DNA of 8,242 bases from CAZTII01 sp964613305 (GTDB lineage: Bacteria > Bacillota_I > Bacilli_A > Erysipelotrichales > Erysipelotrichaceae): the NCBI GenBank assembly GCA_964613305.1, contig CAZTII010000073.1:1-8242 (forward strand). Reading direction: 5' to 3'. Positions 1 to 6,614 of the stretch are shown here, one piece after another. Within the stretch, counting starts at the first letter, position 1, and every line of letters starts with the position of its first letter. The position numbers were made by a program, and so were the translations under genes. Under the pieces are notes generated by a model. That model did not search any database, had not been told where the DNA came from, and saw only the letters and a program-made list of their open reading frames with translations.

Positions 1-6
1 TCAATT

Positions 7-51
7 CCTCCTTTTATGACGATATAATAACACCTTTTAAAAAACATACAA
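7..51 (-). promoter_or_regulatory. Leftward promoter and Shine-Dalgarno of a gene starting off the left edge
   Basis: Read on the minus strand, a -35 box TTGTAT (51-46), a 16-bp spacer and a -10 box TATTAT (29-24) preceded by an extended TG are followed by a perfect AAAGGAGG Shine-Dalgarno at 14-7. Six bases then remain before the window edge, so a start codon is expected immediately left of position 1. The implied leader is very short. The gene itself is outside the window and cannot be named. Confidence 0.7.
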
Positions 52-56
52 TCTAA

Positions 57-84
57 TTATATGAATATTTGAACGTTTATACGA
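57..84 (-). repeat. Paired TCATATAA-type boxes upstream of the leftward promoter (candidate activator site)
   Basis: On the minus strand the boxes TCGTATAA (84-77) and TCATATAA (64-57) are direct repeats 20 bp apart, about two helical turns. The proximal box ends 5 bp before the -35 box at 51-46. The same arrangement, with the same 20-bp period and the same 5-bp gap to -35, occurs before the rightward promoter at the other end of the window. The geometry fits a dimeric activator contacting RNA polymerase. That role is inferred; the repeats themselves are seen directly. Confidence 0.5.
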
Positions 85-143
85 TTGATTATAACTTTTT
101 ATAATAAATTTTTGAATATTTAACCTTTTAAACAATCAATCAA

Positions 144-162
144 TCATATAACATTCATATAA
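144..162 (+). repeat. Extra tandem TCATATAA boxes, 11 bp apart
   Basis: TCATATAA occurs at 144-151 and again at 155-162 on the plus strand, one helical turn apart and in the opposite orientation to the boxes at 57-84. These are further copies of the element found before both flanking promoters. No promoter is obvious next to them, so they may be auxiliary operator sites or chance in a very AT-rich spacer. Confidence 0.3.
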
Positions 163-184
163 ACAATTATATACTAACTATTTA

Positions 185-196
185 AATTCGCGAATT
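185..196. repeat. Perfect 12-bp palindrome AATTCGCGAATT
   Basis: A perfect 12-bp palindrome with a CGCG core lies 10 bp past the stop codon of the PAP2 gene in otherwise nearly pure A/T sequence. It has no T-tract, so it does not look like an intrinsic terminator. It could be a protein-binding site or a weak processing hairpin. Confidence 0.3.
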
Positions 197-206
197 ACAA
201 TTATAA

Positions 207-734
207 TTACAAAAAGTTGCTTTCCTCTTTATCAACAAGCTTTTTAGCAATATAACCACAGCTAATCCCTAATAACACACCAAAAAGAACATCACTCGGA
301 AAATGAACATATAAATACAAACGAGAAAAAGCAATGATTATCGCTAAAAATAGTACACCATAACGATATTTCATTCGATTTAAATAAAATACCGAAACAA
401 TCGCAAAGGCACTAGCAGTATGTCCACTAGGAAATGAAAAATCAGTTGGTTTCTTAATTAATAATTCAGCAAGTCCAATTACGTCAAATGGTCGAACACG
501 TCCGACTATTGGCTTTAATAATATATCGCACAAGATAAACACAAACAATAAAGAGACAGTAGCTTCTACACCTACTTTTCGTGTTTTTGATGAAACAAGT
601 AGAACAATTGAAAACATTAACCAAATTAATCCACCATTACCTAGTGATGTAAAAAACACCATTATTTTATCCATAACATCACTTGTACAATATTTTTGAA
701 TACTGTCCAATATATAAAATTCCAATTCAATCAT
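207..734 (-). CDS. PAP2-family membrane phosphatase (lipid or undecaprenyl-diphosphate phosphatase type)
   Basis: This 175-residue integral membrane protein has the complete three-part PAP2 acid phosphatase signature. The parts are K74-x6-R81-P82, P102-S103-G104-H105, and S137-R138-x5-H144-x3-D148. H144 would be the phospho-histidine nucleophile, and H105 is the other conserved catalytic His. About five hydrophobic segments are visible (around 33-48, 56-73, 107-118, 126-140 and 148-163), as in compact bacterial PAP2 enzymes. Such proteins dephosphorylate phosphatidic acid, phosphatidylglycerol phosphate or undecaprenyl diphosphate at the outer membrane face; the substrate cannot be told from sequence. 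The ATG is preceded by GAGGGTGA and overlaps the stop of the upstream cyclase gene by ATGA, which implies co-transcription and translational coupling. No promoter of its own and no clear terminator were seen. The family call is very secure; the physiological role is not. Confidence 0.93.
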   Translation of the reverse strand: MIELEFYILDSIQKYCTSDVMDKIMVFFTSLGNGGLIWLMFSIVLLVSSKTRKVGVEATVSLLFVFILCDILLKPIVGRVRPFDVIGLAELLIKKPTDFSFPSGHTASAFAIVSVFYLNRMKYRYGVLFLAIIIAFSRLYLYVHFPSDVLFGVLLGISCGYIAKKLVDKEESNFL

Positions 735-2143
735 GCGTCACCCTCAACTTTTCGCTTACTATCTTTAATTTGATACATCACTTTATCAGAAGAAACAATA
801 ATTTCTTCTACCGTCGTTCCATCTATTGGATAATACGCAACACCAACACTACATGAAACAGTAATTTCATTATTTTCAATTATCATAGGTGACATCATAC
901 AATTATTTATAGCATTCACTAAATTATCACCTTCATCAATATGGTTAATGCTGCTACATACTCCGAATTCATCACCGCCAAAACGACCAACTACAGCTGA
1001 TGAAGGTACACTTTCTACCATCCTTTTCGCCGTTGTAATGAGAACTTTATCACCAATATCATGCCCATAACAATCATTAATCGCTTTAAACTTATCCAAA
1101 TCAATAAACAATAAACAAACATACTGATCAGCTGAGCATTCTAATAACATTTCATTAAAAAGTTCATAAAAATATTTACGATTAACAACTCCAGTTAAAT
1201 GATCATAATACGCTAATTGTTTTAATTCTATTTGACTCTTTTTCAACTCATTGTTCATTTCGTGTAATTCCATCGTTTTCTCATTAACTAACTTAGATAA
1301 AACTATTGGTTTTTTCAATAGAAAATACGTTAGTTGAGCAATTAATCCACTAACAATCACCGCAACCAAACAATACCATATAGCTAATTTACGGTCATAC
1401 CATCCAGTACAAGGAACAATTGATAAAACCCAATTACCATTTGGAATCGAAAATTTAAGTTCATAAGGAGTTGGATGGTTATTTGGTAAGGTTGAAGCAA
1501 ATACTTCACGCTGATATGCATCATTTTCCGTAGCTAGCGAATAATAATATCCTTGTTTCCCTAACTGCATCATTCCTGAACTTTCTAAAAGTGAGTCAAC
1601 ATCCATCGTCGCAATGACAAGACCCCAAAATTCATCTTGTATAAATACTGGCAATCGACCAATTAAACGATATCCTCCTTGAATTAAATGATATGGTCCA
1701 GACAACGTTAATTATTTAGAATCAATCGCCAAACGTACTGCCACAACACGTTTTGGATCATTTAACAAATCGTGCCCTATCGCTTTTTCATTCCCTTCTA
1801 AAGGAACAATATCACTTACAATTGCTTGTGGAGCAATTTGAAGCGAGTCTATCCCATGAAAATACGGCATCATGTTCGATGCAACTTTTCTAAAACTAAT
1901 CAACCCTTTATCTTCTTCAATTAATGCACTTATAGCGTAAACAGATGAAAACGATTGGTCGATTTGCCTTTGTAGTCGAAGAACTGAAGATGTACAACTT
2001 TCTATCGCTTTAGTGCGATTTTCATTCGCACTATTTTTGACCACAAAATAAACTAGTGAAATCGACAAAATCAATACACAAGTAAACATTAAAAAGGTGT
2101 TTAAATAAACAAACATTACTTTACTCTTATTTGCCTTATCCAT
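731..2143 (-). pseudogene. CHASE-GGDEF membrane diguanylate cyclase interrupted by an in-frame TAA
   Basis: A continuous frame of 470 codons is broken only by TAA at codon 144 (plus-strand TTA at 1712-1714). The order is: transmembrane helix ~10-35; extracytoplasmic CHASE sensor ~60-240, with the family-like blocks AIGHDLLNDP before the stop and LTLSGPYHLIQGG just after it; second transmembrane helix ~254-277; coiled linker ~281-311; GGDEF domain ~312-466 with GRFGGDEF intact. The cyclase would make c-di-GMP from GTP in response to a small external ligand. The RxxD inhibitory I-site before GGDEF is absent (P-S-S-A in its place). I chose ATG at 2143 because AGGTGA sits 5 bp upstream; the GTG at 2152 overlaps that Shine-Dalgarno. 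The rest of the frame shows no decay, so the stop is recent, a sequencing error, or read through. The distal half could only begin at a TTG with no ribosome site. Confidence 0.85.
1712..1714 (-). other. Premature ochre codon within the CHASE domain
   Basis: The minus strand reads ...GAT TCT AAA TAA TTA ACG TTG TCT GGA..., so the same frame continues past the stop and keeps coding for CHASE-like sequence. A one-base change from CAA, AAA or GAA would produce this TAA. No nearby repeat or homopolymer suggests slippage. Confidence 0.85.
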
Positions 2144-2171
2144 ACATTTCACCTGATAGATTTATAGATTC

Positions 2172-2200
2172 ATTATACGTCATTTATAGTAAATTTACAA
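2172..2200 (-). promoter_or_regulatory. Promoter of the cyclase-PAP2 unit
   Basis: On the minus strand, TTGTAA (2200-2195), a spacer of exactly 17 bp and a consensus TATAAT (2177-2172) place the transcription start near 2165, about 20 bp before the ATG at 2143. The promoter lies just after the terminator of the preceding operon, so the cyclase and PAP2 genes form a separate transcription unit. Confidence 0.75.
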
Positions 2201-2215
2201 TTTATTCGTGCCATT

Positions 2216-2242
2216 AAAAAAAAGTCAATTTTTTTGACTTTT
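2216..2242 (-). terminator. Intrinsic terminator of the corrinoid operon
   Basis: On the minus strand, AAAAGTCAA (2242-2234), a five-A loop and TTGACTTTT (2228-2220) form a perfect 9-bp stem followed by four more T residues. It begins directly after the TGA stop of the CobW-like gene. It is A/U-rich and so of modest strength, but its placement is ideal. Confidence 0.75.
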
Positions 2243-2243
2243 A

Positions 2244-3116
2244 TCATTCAACTATTGATTCACACAATAATACAATTTCTTTTTTACCGATTACTTTTGT
2301 TGAATATAGAAATACGCCATGTTGATCATCACTAGTAGTACGTCGTGCATGCATTACCATATTAGACGCGATTTCTATTAAATAAATACCATCTCTCAAG
2401 TCAAATTTTCCTTTAAAACGATATACTTTATCTTTTAATGTTTCTAAACAAGTAAGAACTTCTTGTAATGAAACATTCTTAGAAATACGAATATTCACTG
2501 TTGAAAATTCAATTGTTCTACTTTGAAAATCGATGATTTCTTTCGTATGACAACTCAATTGTTCAAGTTGTTTCATATCAACAACTCCAAAGGATGTTGT
2601 AAGTATCCTCGCTAATCCATTCAGCGAAACAATCGTTTCTTTAATCTCTTCTACTATTTTCTCACTGACTAAATCACTTTTGTTAATAATAACAATATCC
2701 GCCATTGAAACTTGTTTATCCAACAAAACTAACACTTTTCTAAGTTTTAAATACGTACAACTATCAACAACCGATACTAAATAAGCATTTTGCACACCGC
2801 ATTGTTGAATCATAGAGGCAATCGGTAATGGATCGGCAAAACCACTACATTCCACCAATAATTCTTCAACACCTTGTTCAATAAATTCATTCACTTTATC
2901 AATAAAATCATGCATTTTACAAACACAAAATATTGAACCACCAACAACTGATTTCACCGTAGCTTGAAGCTCTAACACTTCCTCACCGTCAATATCGAGT
3001 GTACCAAATTCATTGATAATAACACCAATTTTGCGATTCTTCAGTTGTAACAACATATTTTTCAACAATGTTGTTTTACCAGATCCTAAAAATCCAGCAA
3101 CTACCCATATTTTCAT
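2244..3116 (-). CDS. CobW/G3E-family GTPase of a corrinoid methyltransfer cluster
   Basis: This is a 290-residue P-loop GTPase of the G3E (CobW/HypB/UreG) group. Visible motifs are Walker A GFLGSGKT (8-15), the CobW-type N-E-F-G (35-38), the Walker B region E-C-S-G-F-A-D-P (89-96) and the guanine-specificity NKSD (145-148). A short CobW C-terminal domain follows (~205-290). G3E proteins deliver metals or metal cofactors to client enzymes using GTP. The metal-binding GGCxCC motif of classic CobW/COG0523 proteins is altered: residues 59-66 read GGSIFCVC, so two of its three usual Cys are Ser and Phe, while C64 and C66 form a CxC. The ATG overlaps the TAA of the upstream DUF1638 gene (TAATG), with AAGGA 9 bp before it, indicating coupled translation as last gene of the operon. 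The likely role, inferred from neighbours, is in metallation or reactivation of the corrinoid system. Family certain, client unknown. Confidence 0.9.
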   Translation of the reverse strand: MKIWVVAGFLGSGKTTLLKNMLLQLKNRKIGVIINEFGTLDIDGEEVLELQATVKSVVGGSIFCVCKMHDFIDKVNEFIEQGVEELLVECSGFADPLPIASMIQQCGVQNAYLVSVVDSCTYLKLRKVLVLLDKQVSMADIVIINKSDLVSEKIVEEIKETIVSLNGLARILTTSFGVVDMKQLEQLSCHTKEIIDFQSRTIEFSTVNIRISKNVSLQEVLTCLETLKDKVYRFKGKFDLRDGIYLIEIASNMVMHARRTTSDDQHGVFLYSTKVIGKKEIVLLCESIVE

Positions 3117-3760
3117 TATTCTTTTTCCTTTATCATCACAACTTCATCATACACACATTCCACTGCTTTGTTAGGAAAAATAGTAACACTTTCCATTTCC
3201 TTCTGTTGAAAATAACGTTGTAAGAAATCAATTGTTCCTTCTATTACAACAACATCGCTTTCTGTTTCACATTGAACAATGTTGTTATTGTCGTCTTCCA
3301 TATCCGTAGTTACATACATAATCTCTGATGATCCACCATGTAAAACCGACATTAAATATTCTGCATTATCTTCACCATACAACTCAACAAAACGATTGTA
3401 TTCATCCACTTTATAATCTTGCGACATATTCGAAGAACAACGCCAAACATGATGAGGATATTGTTCTCTAACACTAAAATAACGTTTGTTAGAGCCAAGA
3501 AAAACAGCCAAGCAATCATGCATTCTTAGAAAAATCAGCTTACTATAGTTAGACGTTAAGCCTTGAATGGCATTACCACAAATACCATACAACAAATATA
3601 TTTCATCAACTTTTCCATCAACTTCATTGATGTGTTGTTGAAGTTTCTTTAATAACTCTTTTGGAACATTATGCTGGCTAATATCCAAATAAAGAACATC
3701 ACTTATCCCTAGTTTTTCTAAATAAGGCTTAAATACAGCACAACTAATTATTTTCTTCAT
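3116..3760 (-). CDS. DUF1638-family protein
   Basis: This 214-residue, apparently soluble protein resembles DUF1638. The recognisable core is L-L-Y-G-I-C-G-N (56-63) followed by a block ending R-M-H-D-C-L-A-V-F-L-G-S (79-90). C7, C61, H81 and C83 are candidate metal or cofactor ligands; this is inferred from their conservation pattern and has not been shown. The family has no established function but is often found beside corrinoid methyltransferase genes, as here. I placed the start at MKKIISC (3760). It overlaps the end of the activase gene by 17 bp and has GGGG 7 bp upstream. A longer frame exists only from a TTG at 3796 and would add residues of no family likeness. The stop overlaps the next start by TAATG. 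The acidic stretch M154-E-D-D-N-N-N and the tail beyond ~150 look less conserved. Confidence 0.82.
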   Translation of the reverse strand: MKKIISCAVFKPYLEKLGISDVLYLDISQHNVPKELLKKLQQHINEVDGKVDEIYLLYGICGNAIQGLTSNYSKLIFLRMHDCLAVFLGSNKRYFSVREQYPHHVWRCSSNMSQDYKVDEYNRFVELYGEDNAEYLMSVLHGGSSEIMYVTTDMEDDNNNIVQCETESDVVVIEGTIDFLQRYFQQKEMESVTIFPNKAVECVYDEVVMIKEKE

Positions 3761-5192
3761 TATCAAACCCCATATATTCCATATACTTTTGGGCAAATTG
3801 TTTATTTGTCGCTAAATCAACCGTCGTACAACGTTCTTTATACCATTGCTCATTGTTTTCTTTTTTCAACAAATACCAAATTGCTCCAAGTAATGACGTA
3901 TTTCCTACAATACTCACCTTATCTTTTACTTCATATGGTAATACACCAACTGTCATTAAACGATCAATGGATGTATGATGTGCAAACCCACCAGCTAAAT
4001 AAACATGATTTAATTCCTGAATGGAACATGATGCTTCTAACAATAAGCACTCAAAACCACTGCGAATGGCTGATTTTGCGAGTTGAAACTGACGAACATC
4101 TTTGCCACAAACAACACAATCACCAACAAGTATATCTTCTTCCATAAAACCAGTCTCATCGATAAAGTTATTTTTGATTGCTTCAGCAAAAAAATCAATA
4201 TATCCACTACCACAAATACCAATTGGTTTTTCATTGCCAATCGTTGTATAATGCCAACTACCATCATAGTTTATTTGTGAAATAGCACCTTGAATACTAG
4301 CCACCCCACTCTTCATATTACCACCTTCAAAAGCAGGTCCAGCCGCTGTAGAAGTTGTATAAATTTTATTTTCATACTGCAGAATAATTTCTCCATTAGT
4401 ACCTAAATCCAAAAGAATGCTTTTATTATTATTTTTTAAATCCAACGCAATCGCTCCAGCTAAAATATCACCACCAACAAATGCCGAAAAATTGCCTAAT
4501 ACCGCAATATCAAAATCATTTGTTTGCTTAAAGATAGATTTACTTGAAACATGTACAGTATCTTTCACCTTTACATCAAATGGAGCCATCGCCATACTCA
4601 TCGGATCTTCATTCAAGAATAAATGAGTCATTACTGTATTACCACTAACAACCATTCTTGTTATATGTTGATGAATCTTACTAATTTCTTCCTCAATTTT
4701 AGATACAATACACTCATGCAACATAGAATAAGATAACTCTTGCATCGTATGCAATCTCGATATAACATCTGCACCATATTGTTTTTGCGGATTCGCAAAT
4801 TTACTTTCAAAAACACAACGCCCATCACACAAATCAAGAGCTTGTATCACAACTGTGGTTGTACCAATATCTATCGCAACACCGATTCCTGTTTCACAAA
4901 CATCTGGCACAATTGTAGAAGTAGCACCTAAAACATCCATACTACTATCAACGACATCAATAATACAATCTTCTGATAATTCATCGTGAAGACAAGCTAA
5001 GCGTACGCCTTGTTTTAATTGTTCCTCTGTCAACAACTTTTTCTCTTCTTGATAAACAGGTAAATTACCTTCAATAATTCTAACTTTACACTTGCCACAC
5101 TTTCCTAAACCACCGCATGGAAAAGACAAGATTACTCCTGCCTTTTCAAGTGTAGATTTCATGTTTTCACCCTTTTTACCAACAATTTTCAT
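3744..5192 (-). CDS. RACo-type corrinoid protein reductive activase ([2Fe-2S] plus ASKHA domain)
   Basis: This 482-residue protein is of the RACo/RamA-like activator group, which uses ATP to drive electron transfer that returns inactive Co(II) corrinoid proteins to Co(I). The N-terminal ferredoxin-like domain (~1-90) has the plant-type cluster ligands C26-x5-C32-x2-C35 and C67. The ASKHA actin-like domain follows: phosphate loop A-I-D-I-G-T-T-T (106-113), the hallmark N-P-Q-K-Q-Y-G-A-D-V, then S-G-N-T-V-M-T-H, V-G-G-D-I-L-A-G, L-D-L-G-T-N-G-E-I, A-G-P-A-F-E-G-G, G-I-C-G-S-G-Y and Y-L-A-G-G-F-A. At 482 residues it is shorter than typical RACo proteins of around 600 or more, mainly in the linker. 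The ATG at 5192 lies 15 bp after the methyltransferase stop with GGTGA just upstream. An internal ATG at 5162 also has a good AGGGTGA, but starting there would cut into the ferredoxin fold. The adjacent methyltransferase fits this role; no corrinoid protein is in the window. Confidence 0.93.
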   Translation of the reverse strand: MKIVGKKGENMKSTLEKAGVILSFPCGGLGKCGKCKVRIIEGNLPVYQEEKKLLTEEQLKQGVRLACLHDELSEDCIIDVVDSSMDVLGATSTIVPDVCETGIGVAIDIGTTTVVIQALDLCDGRCVFESKFANPQKQYGADVISRLHTMQELSYSMLHECIVSKIEEEISKIHQHITRMVVSGNTVMTHLFLNEDPMSMAMAPFDVKVKDTVHVSSKSIFKQTNDFDIAVLGNFSAFVGGDILAGAIALDLKNNNKSILLDLGTNGEIILQYENKIYTTSTAAGPAFEGGNMKSGVASIQGAISQINYDGSWHYTTIGNEKPIGICGSGYIDFFAEAIKNNFIDETGFMEEDILVGDCVVCGKDVRQFQLAKSAIRSGFECLLLEASCSIQELNHVYLAGGFAHHTSIDRLMTVGVLPYEVKDKVSIVGNTSLLGAIWYLLKKENNEQWYKERCTTVDLATNKQFAQKYMEYMGFDNEENN

Positions 5193-5207
5193 GATGTCAC
5201 CAAATTT

Positions 5208-6566
5208 CTATTTGCTACGTTCCTTTATTGCTTTTAATAATTCTTGCTTACTAGGAATAATAGAAGAATATACTAGCTCTCCGTTAATATACAATGACGG
5301 TAAGTTTTTAACCCCAACCTTCATACAACGTGCAATATTTTCTTTAATCGTAAATTTATATTCAACACAATCAAAGTCATCACTGTGTTCCTCTTTTAAT
5401 TCATTCACAACATTCATCATATAACCACACGCCGCACAACTTGCCGAATCCAAAGTAAATGCTTCTACTAAAGGGCGTGATAAAGTAGTATAATCAGGTA
5501 ACTCTACTTCGATACCAGCCATTTCTAAACTAGCATCAAATCCCTTTAACATTTCACGTGTTTGTTCAACATTACTTACCGCTTGACTAATGGCAATCGA
5601 ATTTTCAATCGGTGTATCATATGGCATATCGCACCCTGGAGAAACAATGATATTTTTAGTTCCACATGCATCAATAATATCAATCGCTGCTTTCATGTTA
5701 GCCATTTGTGAGCCATGCAACATTGTAATTGTTAATTGAATGTTACCGCCAATTGTCACATTATAGCGATCTGTGATTTCTTTTGCTGCTTTAATATCAA
5801 TATTTTCATCAATTGAAATATTATCTGGACCAGTTTGACACATCACTTCAATATTTTTCGTCGCATCACCACAAACAAAGAACGATGAATATACATTCAA
5901 AGCACGCAAATCATCAAACAATTGTTTATATGGTTTACTTAAAAACTCTTCAAAATGATCTGGTGAAATTTGAGAAACAAGTGGATCAACAAAACCAATA
6001 ATATCCATACCTGCTTCAATATATAGATTAGACATCTTCATACAAACCTTACGACAATATTCCATTAACTCTTCAACGTATTCTGTTTCTTCATACATAT
6101 CAAAGAATATTTCAGTACCACGTAAATGCGATGCAAGAGTAAATGGTCCACAAATCAATCCATATAGTGCCGTTGTATCACCAATCGCTTCTTTCGTACG
6201 ACGCATTACATCTAAAATCATCGGTAAGCGACCTTCTGTTCCTTTAGGGATTGTACAATCACATGGAACTTTCGCTTCTTCGCTTAATGGATGTGTTTTT
6301 ACCATCGGTGGCGAATCATCAACCCATACTAAATCACACCCTAAAATCTCTGCTTCTACCTGCAAGTCAAAAATAACCGGAAGACCATCAGGAGCGTATA
6401 ATTTATTAACTTCTAAAATGCTCTCAAATAACTTTTCACCATCTTGCAGCACTTCTTTCGCTGTATACCCTTTTAACTTTCCAGAATGCACACCAGAAAA
6501 TGGAACCCAAGGGGCACGCTCATTATCCTCGTGTCGTAATGCCTTAAATAAAATTTCTTTGCTCAT
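5208..6566 (-). CDS. UroD-family (MtaA/CmuA-like) corrinoid methyltransferase with C-terminal thioredoxin-like domain
   Basis: This protein has 452 residues. Residues ~1-345 form a uroporphyrinogen-decarboxylase-type TIM barrel of the methylcobamide:thiol methyltransferase branch. Blocks seen are GPFTLASHLRG (140-150), F-V-D-P-L-V-S-Q-I-S-P (192-202), V-C-G-D-A-T (231-236), I-S-I-D-E-N (250-255), G-G-N-I-Q-L (273-278) and S-P-G-C-D (309-313). C232 and C312 match the two zinc Cys of MtaA-like enzymes, but the usual His two before the first Cys is F230. Residues ~365-452 look like a thioredoxin/glutaredoxin fold, with CAAC at 377-380 and a cis-Pro-type N-L-P-S-L-Y-I-N-G (421-429). The likely role is methyl transfer between a cobamide and a thiol or folate acceptor; decarboxylation of uroporphyrinogen is unlikely in this setting. 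ATG at 6566 has AGAGGTGA 5 bp upstream; a 12-codon upstream extension has no ribosome site and covers the promoter. It is the first gene of the operon. Confidence 0.88.
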   Translation of the reverse strand: MSKEILFKALRHEDNERAPWVPFSGVHSGKLKGYTAKEVLQDGEKLFESILEVNKLYAPDGLPVIFDLQVEAEILGCDLVWVDDSPPMVKTHPLSEEAKVPCDCTIPKGTEGRLPMILDVMRRTKEAIGDTTALYGLICGPFTLASHLRGTEIFFDMYEETEYVEELMEYCRKVCMKMSNLYIEAGMDIIGFVDPLVSQISPDHFEEFLSKPYKQLFDDLRALNVYSSFFVCGDATKNIEVMCQTGPDNISIDENIDIKAAKEITDRYNVTIGGNIQLTITMLHGSQMANMKAAIDIIDACGTKNIIVSPGCDMPYDTPIENSIAISQAVSNVEQTREMLKGFDASLEMAGIEVELPDYTTLSRPLVEAFTLDSASCAACGYMMNVVNELKEEHSDDFDCVEYKFTIKENIARCMKVGVKNLPSLYINGELVYSSIIPSKQELLKAIKERSK

Positions 6567-6585
6567 AGTATTCACCTCTACACCT

Positions 6586-6614
6586 ATTATAAGTTGAAGC
6601 AAACATTACATCAA
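6586..6614 (-). promoter_or_regulatory. Promoter of the corrinoid methyltransferase operon
   Basis: On the minus strand, TTGATG (6614-6609), exactly 17 bp and a consensus TATAAT (6591-6586) predict a transcription start near 6579, about 13 bp before the methyltransferase ATG. The operon can therefore be transcribed apart from the regulator gene upstream. No cobalamin riboswitch fits: only 83 bp separate the two genes. Confidence 0.75.

Noticed and set aside
185..196. AATTCGCGAATT as terminator of the PAP2 gene
   Set aside because: It is a palindrome with no loop sequence and no following T-tract on either strand.
1712..1714. TAA read as a sense codon (code reassignment)
   Set aside because: TAA terminates other genes in the window, including PAP2 at 207 and DUF1638 at 3116, so reassignment is not credible.
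3806..4931. Several open frames of 60-115 codons on the plus strand and in another minus frame
   Set aside because: They lie wholly inside the activase gene, lack ribosome sites and protein-family likeness, and follow from the A/T-rich codon use of the real gene.
5092..6001. Plus-strand open frames antisense to the methyltransferase gene
   Set aside because: No Shine-Dalgarno or recognisable domains; the minus-strand gene explains the sequence fully.
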